NCBI RefSeq assembly: GCF_021603585.1 | Contig: NZ_BQHI01000004.1 | Coordinates: forward strand, 248,001 to 312,000 | Direction of reading: 5' to 3' | Length of the DNA stretch: 64,000 nt | Source: Pseudomonas sputi | Lineage (GTDB): Bacteria; Pseudomonadota; Gammaproteobacteria; Pseudomonadales; Pseudomonadaceae | Part shown: one piece after another, positions 35,434 through 44,003 of the stretch | Position numbering within the stretch: the stretch's first letter is position 1 | How the letters are laid out: every line of letters begins with the position of its first letter | Position numbers and translations under genes: made by a program | Notes under the pieces: generated by a model | Seen by the model: only the letters and a program-made list of their open reading frames with translations | Told to the model about the DNA's origin: nothing | Database searches by the model: none

Positions 35434-36075
35434 TCACTCTCGATTACGCGAAACGAGGCCGTGATCCAGTGCGTATTTCGCCAGGGCTGCCGGTTTGTCG
35501 ATGTTGAGCTTGCGACGAATACTGAGCCGATGGGTTTCAACGGTGCGAACGCTGATATCCAGGTCGCGGGCCATCTCTTTGTTGTTCATGCCTTGAACCA
35601 TCTTGTACAAAACCTCGCTTTCACGAGGGGTCAGTTCTTTGTCGGTGTCCTTGTCGGTGATGAGCTTTTGCGCGATGTCCGCACTGTAAAAGGTGCCGCC
35701 ACTGGCGATGGCTTCAATGGCCGCGATGATTTCCCTGGACGGGGAGTTTTTCAGTACGTAACCACTGGCACCACTGCGAATGGATTCACTCACGTACTCG
35801 AAATTATCGTACATGCTGAGTATCAGGATCTTGAGAAAGGGCGAATGCTGTTTGAGCCGACGGGTCAGTTCAAGGCCGTTCATATCCTTCAAGCCAATAT
35901 CCACCAGCAACAGATCCGGCTGGAACTGCTCGACAAGGTGGAGCGCCTCGTGACCGTTCTCGGCCTCACCGATCACCTCCACGGTATCCACAATGGCCAG
36001 CAACGATTTAATGCCGTCGCGAACCAGCGAATGGTCGTCGACCAATCCAATACGTATGCGACCTGGCACCTTCAT
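35434..36075 (-). CDS. NarL/LuxR-type response regulator
   Basis: A 213-residue two-component regulator. The receiver domain (residues 8-122) has the acidic pair DDH near 13, the phosphorylated aspartate in LLVDIGLKD near 57 and the conserved lysine in GYVLKNSP near 109. The LuxR-type helix-turn-helix (150-210) includes LTPRESEVLYKMVQGMNNKEMARDLDISVRTVETH-type sequence, typical for NarL proteins. It starts 30 bases after the kinase gene, so the two form an operon, and most likely controls the divergent cstA gene. Confidence 0.9.
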   Translation of the reverse strand: MKVPGRIRIGLVDDHSLVRDGIKSLLAIVDTVEVIGEAENGHEALHLVEQFQPDLLLVDIGLKDMNGLELTRRLKQHSPFLKILILSMYDNFEYVSESIRSGASGYVLKNSPSREIIAAIEAIASGGTFYSADIAQKLITDKDTDKELTPRESEVLYKMVQGMNNKEMARDLDISVRTVETHRLSIRRKLNIDKPAALAKYALDHGLVSRNRE

Positions 36076-36105
36076 CGACGTGTTCTTCCTGTTGAGTGGG
36101 GGAAA

Positions 36106-37473
36106 TCAAACGGCATCTTTGCCAGGTTTTTCCATCGGTAGCAGTATGTTCAACATGGTCTTGCCTGGCGTTGAGGTCAGTTGCAGATGTCCCTCCAAGT
36201 GTTCGGCGCGCTCGCGAATATTACGCAGGCCAATGCCGTTGTGGCGGCGTAGCACTTGGAGAACGTTGAACCCGACGCCGTCATCCACAATCGTCAACCT
36301 CAATCCCTGATCCGTCGCGAGTAGCGTGATAGAAACATGCTCTGCGTGAGCGTGGCGCTCAACATTCATCAAGCCTTCCTGCAGGATCCGAAACAACGAA
36401 TCTGTCGTGCCGCTCGGCATTGGGTAATCGATGCCTTGGCACTGACAACTCACCTTCAGACCGCTGCGTTGTTCAAACTCACTGGCGAGCTGACCGATGG
36501 CGGCCGGCAGCCCCAAGGTATCGAGCAGTGACGAGCGCAGGTCATGGGAGATGCTGCGCACTTCGCCAATCGCGCTACCCAGCCGTTGCGTAGCCTCCCT
36601 AAGAACCACTAGCCCCTTGCTCGACTCCGGCCCCTCAAGCACATGCCCGGCCAGCTCAAACTGGAATTTGATCGAGACCAGAAGCTGACTGATCCCGTCG
36701 TGCAACTCGCGGGAAACGCGGGCACGCTCTTCTTCCTGCAGGCTGACGATACGCCTGTTCAGGCGTTGCAGCTTTTTGTCGGCCAGGCGGTGTTCACTGA
36801 CGTTGAGTGTCATGCCGCTGGCGAATACCAGCAGCACCGCGACCAACGCCACGAAGGCAATGTCAAGCATGGTTTTGCGGATGCCCAGGGCCACTTCATC
36901 GCGAGCTTGCTGAGTGGCGCGCTCGACGTCCTCCAGATAAATGCCGGTGCCGAGCATCCAGCCCCAGCGGTCCAGCATGACCACATAGGCGAGCTTATCG
37001 GTGACCTGGCCGGAGGAGGGCTTGTTCCAGGCGTAACGCTGAAAACCTTCGCCGGATCGGGCGCTTTTGAACAGTGCCTGGATGACGGGCAGCCCGTGCG
37101 GATCTTTCATCTCCCACAGATACTGCCCCACTAACTCCGACTGACGCGCATGCATCAGGCTGCGGCCTTCGCGGTCGTAAACGAAGAAGTAGCCGTTGAT
37201 ACCAAAGCTCAGCTTGCGCAGCTCTTCGAGTACTTGGCGCTGCGCCTGCTCGTCGCCCGCGCCGTCGTTATACAGCGGTGCGATCAGACTTTGCGCCATG
37301 GCGACGTAGTTTTTCAGTTCTGCGCGTTTGCTGGCCAGGATGCTGTCTTCAATCAGGCGCGCTTGTTGGTCACCTAACTGGTTATTCAAGGAAATAACCA
37401 GTGCGCATATAACCGCGATGGCCAACACTAACGGCAGTATCCCGAGTGCGACGATTTTATGTTTGAGTTGCAT
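36106..37473 (-). CDS. sensor histidine kinase with Cache domain
   Basis: A 455-residue membrane kinase. TM1 is at residues 8-29, a single Cache (sCache_2) domain at 35-190 (GINGYFFVYDREGRSLMHARQSELVG), TM2 at about 203-224, a coiled coil, then the HisKA_3 motif EEERARVSRELHDGISQLL near 252 with the phosphorylated histidine, and an HATPase domain (GLMNVERHAHA, VDDGVGF, GIGLRNIRERA). Extracytoplasmic Cache domains of this kind bind small carboxylates. Next to cstA, sensing of pyruvate, acetate or a similar acid is likely. That inference uses the E. coli precedent of kinases beside CstA-family transporters. Confidence 0.9.
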   Translation of the reverse strand: MQLKHKIVALGILPLVLAIAVICALVISLNNQLGDQQARLIEDSILASKRAELKNYVAMAQSLIAPLYNDGAGDEQAQRQVLEELRKLSFGINGYFFVYDREGRSLMHARQSELVGQYLWEMKDPHGLPVIQALFKSARSGEGFQRYAWNKPSSGQVTDKLAYVVMLDRWGWMLGTGIYLEDVERATQQARDEVALGIRKTMLDIAFVALVAVLLVFASGMTLNVSEHRLADKKLQRLNRRIVSLQEEERARVSRELHDGISQLLVSIKFQFELAGHVLEGPESSKGLVVLREATQRLGSAIGEVRSISHDLRSSLLDTLGLPAAIGQLASEFEQRSGLKVSCQCQGIDYPMPSGTTDSLFRILQEGLMNVERHAHAEHVSITLLATDQGLRLTIVDDGVGFNVLQVLRRHNGIGLRNIRERAEHLEGHLQLTSTPGKTMLNILLPMEKPGKDAV

Positions 37474-37630
37474 CGCGACTCCCGTGCGTCTCAGTAGAAC
37501 TACGTAGACGCCTGCGTAGTAGTGCGGATGTATTTGTTATCGGTGTGCGCGGATATTAGCCAGCGCCGCATAGCGGACACAATTATAAAAATTATCGTCG
37601 CAGCTCAATGGCTGTGACAGGAGACACGCA
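37474..37630. promoter_or_regulatory. kinase-cstA divergent control region with inverted repeat
   Basis: The 157-base gap contains ACTACG-N10-CGTAGT at 37499-37520, a perfect 6+6 inverted repeat whose centre spacing fits a NarL-type dimer. An AGGAG ribosome site precedes cstA. The repeat is the best candidate binding site for the response regulator of the neighbouring pair. Confidence 0.5.
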
Positions 37631-39688
37631 ATGAACCGTCTGGCTAAACATCTCGCCTGGTTTGCCGTGGCTGTCCTGGGTGCATTTGCGCTGAGTGTCG
37701 TGGCCTTGCGCCGCGGCGAAGCGATCAACGCACTGTGGATCGTCGTCGCGGCAGTCGCTATTTATCTGGTTGCCTATCGTTACTACAGCCTGTTTATCGC
37801 CAACAAGGTGATGCAGCTCGATCCCGGTCGTGCCACCCCTGCCGTGGTGAACAACGATGGCCTGGACTTCGTGCCGACCAATAAGCACGTACTGTTCGGT
37901 CATCACTTCGCAGCAATTGCTGGTGCAGGCCCATTGGTGGGCCCGGTGCTGGCGGCACAGATGGGTTATCTGCCTGGCACGCTGTGGCTGATTGCCGGCG
38001 TGGTGCTGGCCGGTGCGGTGCAGGACTTCATGGTGTTGTTCATGTCGACACGGCGCAATGGCCGCTCGCTGGGTGACATGGTGCGTGAAGAGATGGGCCG
38101 CATTCCCGGCACCATTGCGCTGTTCGGTTGCTTCCTGATCATGATCATCATCCTTGCAGTGCTGGCGCTGATCGTGGTCAAGGCCCTGGCCGAGAGCCCT
38201 TGGGGCATCTTCACCGTAATGGCGACCATCCCGATCGCGATGTTCATGGGCATCTACATGCGCTATATCCGCCCGGGTCGCATCGGTGAAATCTCTGTCA
38301 TCGGCGTGGCATTGCTGCTGGGTTCAATCTGGCTGGGCGGGCAGATTGCCGCTGATCCGGTCTGGGCCAAGGCCTTTACCTTCACCGGCATCCAAATTAC
38401 CTGGATGCTGATAGGTTACGGCTTCGTCGCCGCAGTGCTGCCGGTGTGGTTGATCCTGGCGCCGCGTGACTACCTGTCGACGTTCCTGAAGATCGGCACC
38501 ATTGTGGCGTTGGCGATCGGCATCTTGGTCACGATGCCTGATTTGAAAATGCCGGCGTTGACGCAGTTTACCGACGGTACCGGCCCAGTGTGGAAGGGCG
38601 GCCTGTTCCCGTTCCTGTTTATCACTATCGCGTGTGGTGCGGTTTCCGGTTTTCATGCGCTGATTGCCTCGGGTACCACGCCCAAGTTGCTCGCCAGCGA
38701 AGGGCATTCCCGTTACATCGGCTACGGCGCCATGTTGATGGAGTCGTTCGTGGCGATCATGGCGATGGTTGCGGCATCGGTCATCGAGCCTGGCGTCTAT
38801 TTCGCCATGAACAGTCCGGCCGCCGTCGTGGGTGCTGATGCGGTAACCGTCGCGCAAACCATTAGCAGCTGGGGCTTTGCGATCACGCCGGAAGCATTGC
38901 AGACGGTCGCCCATGACATCGGTGAAACCACGATTCTGGCCAGAGCCGGCGGCGCGCCGACGTTGGCTGTTGGCATCGCGCAGATCCTTCACCAGCTGTT
39001 GCCGGGTGAAAACACCATGGCGTTCTGGTACCACTTTGCGATCCTGTTCGAAGCACTGTTCATCCTGACCGCCGTCGACGCGGGCACCCGTGCCGGTCGC
39101 TTTATGCTGCAAGACCTGCTGGGTTCCTTCGTGCCGGCGCTCAAGCGTACCGAGTCCTGGACCGCTAACCTGATCGCAACGGCCGGTTGTGTGGCGATGT
39201 GGGGTTACCTGCTGTACCAAGGTGTGATCGACCCACTGGGTGGCATCAACACCTTGTGGCCGCTGTTCGGTATCTCCAACCAAATGCTGGCGGGTATCGC
39301 GCTGATGCTGGCGACGGTTGTGCTGATCAAAATGAAGCGCCAACGCTATATCTGGGTGACCATGCTGCCAGCGGTGTGGCTGCTGATCTGCACCACTACG
39401 GCGGGCTTCATCAAGTTGTTCGACGCCAACCCCGCGATCGGCTTCCTGGCCCTGGCCAGAAAATACAGCGATGCGGTTGCCAATGGGCAGGTACTGGCAC
39501 CGGCTAAAAGCCTGGATCAGATGCAGCACGTGATCTACAACGCTTATACCAACGCGACGTTGACCGCGCTGTTCCTGGCGGTGGTGTTCAGTATCCTGTT
39601 CTTTGCACTCAAGGTAGGTATCGCTGCATGGGGCACGAAGGAACGCACCGACAGGGAAGCGCCTTATCAGCCAGTGCCGGATGCATGA
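37631..39688 (+). CDS. cstA: CstA-family carbon starvation protein (pyruvate/peptide transporter)
   Basis: A 685-residue membrane protein with about 16-18 helices. GHHFAAIAGAGPLVGPVLAAQMGYLPG-type sequence at about residues 96-120 and VLAGAVQDFMVLFMSTRR near 130 are the CstA signature; TAVDAGTRAGRF near 480 and PLFGISNQMLA near 545 mark the C-terminal half. CstA proteins take up pyruvate and, in some bacteria, peptides during carbon starvation. The small gene 12 bases downstream is its usual partner. Divergent from a kinase/regulator pair that likely controls it. Confidence 0.93.
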   Translation: MNRLAKHLAWFAVAVLGAFALSVVALRRGEAINALWIVVAAVAIYLVAYRYYSLFIANKVMQLDPGRATPAVVNNDGLDFVPTNKHVLFGHHFAAIAGAGPLVGPVLAAQMGYLPGTLWLIAGVVLAGAVQDFMVLFMSTRRNGRSLGDMVREEMGRIPGTIALFGCFLIMIIILAVLALIVVKALAESPWGIFTVMATIPIAMFMGIYMRYIRPGRIGEISVIGVALLLGSIWLGGQIAADPVWAKAFTFTGIQITWMLIGYGFVAAVLPVWLILAPRDYLSTFLKIGTIVALAIGILVTMPDLKMPALTQFTDGTGPVWKGGLFPFLFITIACGAVSGFHALIASGTTPKLLASEGHSRYIGYGAMLMESFVAIMAMVAASVIEPGVYFAMNSPAAVVGADAVTVAQTISSWGFAITPEALQTVAHDIGETTILARAGGAPTLAVGIAQILHQLLPGENTMAFWYHFAILFEALFILTAVDAGTRAGRFMLQDLLGSFVPALKRTESWTANLIATAGCVAMWGYLLYQGVIDPLGGINTLWPLFGISNQMLAGIALMLATVVLIKMKRQRYIWVTMLPAVWLLICTTTAGFIKLFDANPAIGFLALARKYSDAVANGQVLAPAKSLDQMQHVIYNAYTNATLTALFLAVVFSILFFALKVGIAAWGTKERTDREAPYQPVPDA

Positions 39689-39700
39689 GGGGAGCGCGCC

Positions 39701-39901
39701 ATGTTCAATGACCTGAGCCGCCTGGGTAAATATCTGGGTCAGGCTGCACGACTGATGGTCGGCATGCCTGATTACGATACTTATGTGGAACACATGCAGA
39801 CCAAGCACCCGCACAAACCGCTGATGGATTACGAGACGTTCTTTCGGGAGCGCCAACAAGCCCGCTACGGCGGCGGTAACGGCCAGCCGCGCTGTTGCTG
39901 A
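39701..39901 (+). CDS. YbdD/YjiX family small protein
   Basis: A 66-residue protein that follows cstA by 12 bases. [22 protein letters not shown] and [23 protein letters not shown] are the family signature; it ends with a Cys-Cys pair. YbdD/YjiX proteins accompany CstA/BtsT transporters and are needed for their full activity in some bacteria. Coupled expression with cstA is expected; the terminator at 39915 ends the unit. Confidence 0.9.
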   Translation: MFNDLSRLGKYLGQAARLMVGMPDYDTYVEHMQTKHPHKPLMDYETFFRERQQARYGGGNGQPRCC

Positions 39902-39914
39902 CAATAGGTAAACC

Positions 39915-39946
39915 CAGAACGCCCGATGCTTGCATCGGGCGTTCTG
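39915..39946 (+). terminator. strong hairpin after the cstA unit
   Basis: A perfect 15-base stem, CAGAACGCCCGATGC with GCATCGGGCGTTCTG, and a two-base loop follow the small YbdD-type gene. It has no long T tract but is strong enough to end transcription. Confidence 0.75.
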
Positions 39947-40021
39947 CATGGGGGCTGTGCACTGTCAACTCAGGGATGACTGATTTATGATGGCCGATTG
40001 ATAAAATCTGGATGCTTCATC

Positions 40022-40597
40022 ATGAGTACACGTTCCGATCTTCTGAGCAGCGCCGAAATCCTGTTGCGTACCAAGGGCTATGCAGCCTTCAGCTACGCCG
40101 ACCTGGCTGAGGATATCGGCATTAAAAAGGCGAGTATCCATCACCATTTTCCCACCAAGGAAGGCCTTGCGATTGCCATCGTCGAGAGCTATCTGTTTCG
40201 TTTCAAAAAACAATTGGAGCAGGTAAATGACGAAAACACGGAAATTGTCGAGCGCCTGAACGCATTTGCCCAGATGTTCGCCCAGAGCAGTGATAACGGA
40301 TTGTTACCGTTGTGCGGCGCACTGGCTGCGGAGCTGTTGGTCTTGCCGGTCAGGCTCAAGGAAATGACCCGAGGCTTTTTCGAGATCCATCTTGAATGGC
40401 TTCAAGCCAATGTCGTGCTGGGCCAGGCGAGAGGGGAGATTAAGGCCGAGCTTAATGCAATGCACGTTGCTCGGCTCATCCTCAATACATTGGAAGGGGG
40501 CAGTTTTGTTTCCTGGGCAATGAGCGACGCTTATGAGCAGTCCACCGGGTTCGATTTGATTTTGAATGGGCTACGTGCAGACACCATGCGTCATTAA
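40022..40597 (+). CDS. TetR-family regulator 1 of the thiol-stress island
   Basis: A 191-residue TetR regulator. Residues 1-55 contain the DNA-binding helices: EILLRTKGYAAFSYADLAED, then KKASIHHHFPTKEGLAIAI as recognition helix. The ligand domain has one cysteine, in LPLCGALAAE near residue 101, at the position of the sensing cysteine of E. coli NemR. It is paralogous to the TetR proteins at 42301 and 52366. It stands just upstream of the operator-promoter of the osmC operon and is a likely repressor of it. The upstream frame to 39998 lacks a ribosome site. Confidence 0.88.
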   Translation: MSTRSDLLSSAEILLRTKGYAAFSYADLAEDIGIKKASIHHHFPTKEGLAIAIVESYLFRFKKQLEQVNDENTEIVERLNAFAQMFAQSSDNGLLPLCGALAAELLVLPVRLKEMTRGFFEIHLEWLQANVVLGQARGEIKAELNAMHVARLILNTLEGGSFVSWAMSDAYEQSTGFDLILNGLRADTMRH

Positions 40598-40629
40598 AAA
40601 CTATTACACTGCACGCCCGTCACCTCATA

Positions 40630-40660
40630 AACGCCTCGAATAATCGAGGCGTTTTTTTTG
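40630..40660 (+). terminator. intrinsic terminator after tetR 1
   Basis: Stem AACGCCTCGA with TCGAGGCGTT, a 4-base loop and eight T residues: a textbook terminator. It isolates the TetR gene from the osmC promoter that starts 40 bases later. Confidence 0.88.
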
Positions 40661-40697
40661 CATTGTTGAGCGGTTTATGGGGTTTTCATAAAATAGC

Positions 40698-40726
40698 TTG
40701 ATTATCTACCTACTACTTGGTAGAGT
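40698..40726 (+). promoter_or_regulatory. osmC-operon promoter with embedded CTACC-N8-GGTAG operator
   Basis: A -35-like TTGATT at 40698 is followed after a 17-base spacer by TAGAGT at 40721. The spacer holds the operator, CTACC-N8-GGTAG at 40706-40723. The promoters at 48284-48312 and 50560-50588 have the same layout, with TTG 8 bases before the operator. A repressor bound here would block RNA polymerase. Likely bound by one or more TetR paralogues of the island. Confidence 0.75.
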
Positions 40727-40776
40727 TGCTTCTCTTTCGGGCCAAACGCCCGGTCCATCCAAAGAGGATTAAGCAG

Positions 40777-41331
40777 ATGAGCAACAACCTGAACGGTATC
40801 GACGTCGCCGCACTCCAGCAGTTTGCACAAGGTGTAGCTGAGGATGCGACCAAGCGCCATGCAAGTTTCAACGTCAAGACTGAGTGGAAAGGCCAGACGC
40901 GTTCTGTCGCCAAAGTGAACCGCTACAGCCTGGCAGGTGAGACCCACTCGCGTAATTTTGAAATTGCCGCCGATGAGCCCAACGAATTGCTCGGCCAGAA
41001 CTCTGCACCAAACCCGCAAGAACTGCTGATGGCTGCTCTCAACGCCTGCATGTCAGTCGGTTACGCCGCCAATGCCGCGATGATGGGCATCAAAATCCAT
41101 AGCCTGGAAATCGAGACAGACGGCACCCTCGATCTGCGTGGCTTCCTGGGCATCGACGAGAGCGTCAACCCAGGCTACGACGAAGTGAGCGTGGTGGTGC
41201 GCCTGCACACCGACGCCTCCCGTGAGCGTGTTGAAGAGTTGCACAAAGTTGTGCTGAAAACCTCGGTCAACTACGCCAACTTCTCGCGAGCCATCCGTAT
41301 GGTGCCTACTCTGGAAGTGCGTGAGGGCTGA
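40777..41331 (+). CDS. osmC: OsmC-family protein
   Basis: A 184-residue OsmC/Ohr-family protein. The strand-helix core has HSRNFEIAADEPNELLGQNSAPNPQELLMAALNAC-type sequence at about 57-91, with the reactive cysteine in LNACMSVGYAANA. The second cysteine of peroxide-reducing OsmC is absent: the matching region reads LHKVVLKTSVNYAN, and the protein has only one cysteine. It may therefore bind or buffer thiols or act with an external partner rather than as a classical 2-Cys peroxidase. GAGGA precedes the ATG. First gene of the rightward thiol-stress operon, as in allicin-resistance loci. Confidence 0.85.
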   Translation: MSNNLNGIDVAALQQFAQGVAEDATKRHASFNVKTEWKGQTRSVAKVNRYSLAGETHSRNFEIAADEPNELLGQNSAPNPQELLMAALNACMSVGYAANAAMMGIKIHSLEIETDGTLDLRGFLGIDESVNPGYDEVSVVVRLHTDASRERVEELHKVVLKTSVNYANFSRAIRMVPTLEVREG

Positions 41332-41425
41332 TTCGCCCACGGCAAATTGATTCAATCCTTGTGTGCACCAGCGGCCAACTGCCCTGGTGCCGACCCTCAA
41401 TAGTTCTGGATAACCGGAGTCTGAA

Positions 41426-42199
41426 ATGAACAACTTTTTTAAAGGCAAGAAGCTGTTGGTCGTTGGCGGCACCAGTGGCATGGGCTTGGAAACGGCCCGC
41501 ATGGTGCTCAAGGCCGGCGGCAGCGTGGTACTCACCGGCAGCAAGCAAGACAAGGCCGATGCCGTCCGCAAAGAGCTGAGCCCGCTTGGCTCTGTGTCGG
41601 TGATCGTTGCTAACCTGATGACTGAAGCGGGCATGAACGCAGTTCGCTCGGAAATCAACGCCAACCACACCGATATCAGCCTGATGGTGAACTCAGCCGG
41701 GATCTTCATTCCTAAGGCTTTCACCGAGCACGATGAGGCCGAGTACGACATGTACCTGTCGATCAATCGTGCGACCTTTTTCATCACCCAGGCCGTGGTC
41801 AAGAACATGCTTGCGGCCAAGCGCGAAGGTGCCATCGTCAACGTCGGCTCCATCGGCGCACAGGCTGCACTGGCAAGTTCGCCGGCTTCCGCTTACTCCA
41901 TGGCCAAGGCGGGTCTGCATGCGATGACACGTAACCTGGCAATTGAATTGGCTCACTCGGGTATCCGCGTGAACGCCGTTTCGCCAGGCATCGTCCACAC
42001 CTCGATCTACGAAGGGTTCATGGACAAGGACGCGATCCCGGAGGCGATGAAGTCGCTGAACGATTTCCACCCACTGGGCCGCGTCGGCGTTCCCGAAGAT
42101 GTCGCTAATACGATCCTGTTCCTGCTCTCGGACAAAACGTCCTGGGTGACGGGTGCTATTTGGGACGTGGATGCCGGCATCATGGCCGTTCGTGCCTGA
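41426..42199 (+). CDS. short-chain dehydrogenase/reductase of the thiol-stress operon
   Basis: A 257-residue [12 protein letters not shown] near residue 12 is the cofactor loop, NSAGIF near 89, the catalytic serine is in [15 protein letters not shown] near 139 and Tyr-Lys in [11 protein letters not shown] near 156; [15 protein letters not shown] closes the fold. It could reduce aldehydes or ketones set free from allyl-sulfur compounds (for example acrolein), but the substrate is not known. It lies 95 bases after osmC, with GGAG upstream of the ATG. Confidence 0.87.
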   Translation: MNNFFKGKKLLVVGGTSGMGLETARMVLKAGGSVVLTGSKQDKADAVRKELSPLGSVSVIVANLMTEAGMNAVRSEINANHTDISLMVNSAGIFIPKAFTEHDEAEYDMYLSINRATFFITQAVVKNMLAAKREGAIVNVGSIGAQAALASSPASAYSMAKAGLHAMTRNLAIELAHSGIRVNAVSPGIVHTSIYEGFMDKDAIPEAMKSLNDFHPLGRVGVPEDVANTILFLLSDKTSWVTGAIWDVDAGIMAVRA

Positions 42200-42214
42200 C
42201 CATAGCGGCAAGCA

Positions 42215-42251
42215 AAGCGTGTGAAGCTCCCATTGCGGGAGTTTCACGCCT
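42215..42251 (+). terminator. hairpin between sdr and tetR 2
   Basis: An imperfect stem formed by GTGTGAAGCTCCC and GGGAGTTTCACGC with the loop ATTGC. It has no T tract and could lower, rather than end, transcription into the next gene. Confidence 0.45.
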
Positions 42252-42300
42252 TTACCGATGAACGGTGAAGGCGGCTGAAGGCTGGCTACAGGAGTCTTAA

Positions 42301-42879
42301 ATGTCCATCACGACCAAAGCTGCGCTACTCAATGCCGCAGAAACGCATATGCGTTCCAAAGGCTATTCAGCGTTCAGCTACGCCGATCTTGCGATGCAAA
42401 TTGGCATCAGAAAAGCCAGTATCCATCATCACTTCCCGACCAAGGAGTGCCTGGGCGCGGAGTTGATCAAGGACTATATCGCTCGCTTCAATGAGACTCT
42501 GGCATCAATCGAAGCCATACATGCCGATCCACTGCAGCGCCTGCGTGCGTTCTCCCGGCTTTTCGTTATCAGCGCCAATGACGGGCTGTTACCGCTATGC
42601 GGTGCGCTGGCAGCAGAAATGGCGGCGTTGCCATTGTCGCTGCAAGGGCTGACTCGGGACTTCTTTGAATCCCAGCTTGGCTGGCTGCAAAGCACGCTCA
42701 ATGACGCGGCTCAGCAGCACAGCTGGTCGTTGAACAAGCCTGTGCAAGTGTATGCCTTCATGTTGCTGAGCACGTTGGAAGGCGCAAGCCTTATCAACTG
42801 GACATTGGGCCGATCAGCCGACCCGTTGGCTGGCTTCGACCATTTGCTTGACACGCTGGCCGGGTCTCAATTTCTTTGA
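42301..42879 (+). CDS. TetR-family regulator 2 of the thiol-stress island
   Basis: A 192-residue TetR regulator, the most divergent of the three paralogues. DNA-binding helices occupy residues 8-58 (KGYSAFSYADLAMQIGIRKAS, HHHFPTKECLGAEL). The shared cysteine is in LPLCGALAAE near residue 100, and a second is in the recognition-helix follower (KECLG). A clear AGGAG precedes the ATG. In the related allicin loci a tetR gene also lies between sdr and the disulfide-isomerase-like gene. It probably represses the operon and is inactivated by thiol modification. Confidence 0.87.
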   Translation: MSITTKAALLNAAETHMRSKGYSAFSYADLAMQIGIRKASIHHHFPTKECLGAELIKDYIARFNETLASIEAIHADPLQRLRAFSRLFVISANDGLLPLCGALAAEMAALPLSLQGLTRDFFESQLGWLQSTLNDAAQQHSWSLNKPVQVYAFMLLSTLEGASLINWTLGRSADPLAGFDHLLDTLAGSQFL

Positions 42880-42890
42880 ATACAGGATAA

Positions 42891-43592
42891 ATGATGCAAA
42901 CCCCTTCGAAAAAATATGTAGTCGATATCTGGTCTGATTATGTGTGCCCCTGGTGCTGGATTGCCAAGCGTCGATTCGAGAAAGCGCTTGATCAGTTTGC
43001 TGAGAAAGACCAGGTACAGATCAACATCAGAGCGTATCGCCTGGCGGCAAACCACGCGCCAGAGCCGATGATTGCGGCGCTTAAACGCAAGCTTGGTAAT
43101 CCCAGTTCGGTTGAGGCGATGATCAGCACGGTGAGTCAATATGGTCGGGCCGACGGCTTGGACTACCGCTTTGACACCATGCTGTTTGGCGATACCACGC
43201 AGGCCCACGTACTGGTCAAGGCCGTCACAGACGCCGATGTGAAAAAACACCTGGTGGAAGCGCTGTACGAGCAAAGCACCACTCACGGGCAATCACTGTT
43301 TGATCAAGGCAGCCTGGAAGCCATTGCTCGGGCAGCCGGTGTATCGGATGAGTCGATCCGACTGGCGGAGTCATCCGTTGAGCTGCGTGTGGAGATGGAA
43401 GAGGACGAGCAAATCGCCGCGCAACTGGGTTCAGGCGTTCCGATGTTTGTCTTCAATAATGCGTTCTCGTTATCGGGGGCTCAGCCTGAGGCCGCGTTTC
43501 TCGAAGCGCTGAATAAAATGCAGACAAAGGCCGAAGTCAACGATGACGCGTTCATTGGCCAGGTCTGCGGGATCGATGGTTGCAAAATTTGA
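42891..43592 (+). CDS. DsbA/FrnE-family disulfide oxidoreductase
   Basis: A 233-residue thioredoxin-fold protein of the FrnE/DsbA group, cytoplasmic (no signal peptide). The active site is DYVCPWCWIAKRRFEKAL at about residues 18-35 (CPWC), and the C-terminal part carries the cis-proline region GSGVPMFVFNN near 184. A second Cys pair occurs at the very end (QVCGIDGCKI). FrnE-like proteins move disulfides in the cytoplasm under oxidative stress. In allicin loci this gene is the dsbA-like member. ATG codons at 42891 and 42894 are both possible; AGGA suits the second. Confidence 0.86.
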   Translation: MMQTPSKKYVVDIWSDYVCPWCWIAKRRFEKALDQFAEKDQVQINIRAYRLAANHAPEPMIAALKRKLGNPSSVEAMISTVSQYGRADGLDYRFDTMLFGDTTQAHVLVKAVTDADVKKHLVEALYEQSTTHGQSLFDQGSLEAIARAAGVSDESIRLAESSVELRVEMEEDEQIAAQLGSGVPMFVFNNAFSLSGAQPEAAFLEALNKMQTKAEVNDDAFIGQVCGIDGCKI

Positions 43593-43655
43593 TTGGCAAT
43601 GGTCATGCGGCCCTTAAACCGACCGCCTGCCCATCGCCTTAAACACGAGGTCAAA

Positions 43656-43985
43656 ATGAGCCGTATCGTTGAGTTGAGTGCCCCACAATTCGCCCGCTTT
43701 GTGGCCAAAGGCAGTAGCGTCGTGCTGTTTTCGGCGTCCTGGTGCAAGCCTTGCCAAGAAATGAAACCGGTCTTCCATGCCTTGGAAGAAAAACTTCATG
43801 CGTTGGCTGCGTTTGGCAAGATCGATGTGGCGGTGTCTCCGACCATTGCGCAAATGTACGGTATCCGCGCGGTGCCATCCCTGGCGGTTTTCCATGAGGG
43901 TCGATTGTTGCGAGTCATGGCCGGATCCCGGTCGATCGGCGCCATGAAAAAAGCGATTCTCGCAGAGCTGGAAGAGGCGGCCTGA
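43656..43985 (+). CDS. thioredoxin-like protein
   Basis: A 109-residue thioredoxin. The redox motif is SASWCKPCQEM near residues 26-36 (WCKPC instead of WCGPC), followed by FGKIDVAVSPTIAQMYGIRAVPSLAVF with the cis-proline in RAVPS. The ATG at 43656 has GAGG upstream; the upstream frame from 43593 lacks similarity. It reduces mixed disulfides formed with allicin-like compounds. Last gene of the rightward operon, tail to tail with kefC. Confidence 0.87.
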   Translation: MSRIVELSAPQFARFVAKGSSVVLFSASWCKPCQEMKPVFHALEEKLHALAAFGKIDVAVSPTIAQMYGIRAVPSLAVFHEGRLLRVMAGSRSIGAMKKAILAELEEAA

Positions 43986-44003
43986 CCCGGCTGTCCCTCA
44001 GGG

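Noticed and set aside
38324-39949. 541-codon open frame antisense to cstA
   Set aside because: CstA on the other strand is unmistakable; the antisense product is Gln/Arg/His-rich low-complexity sequence.
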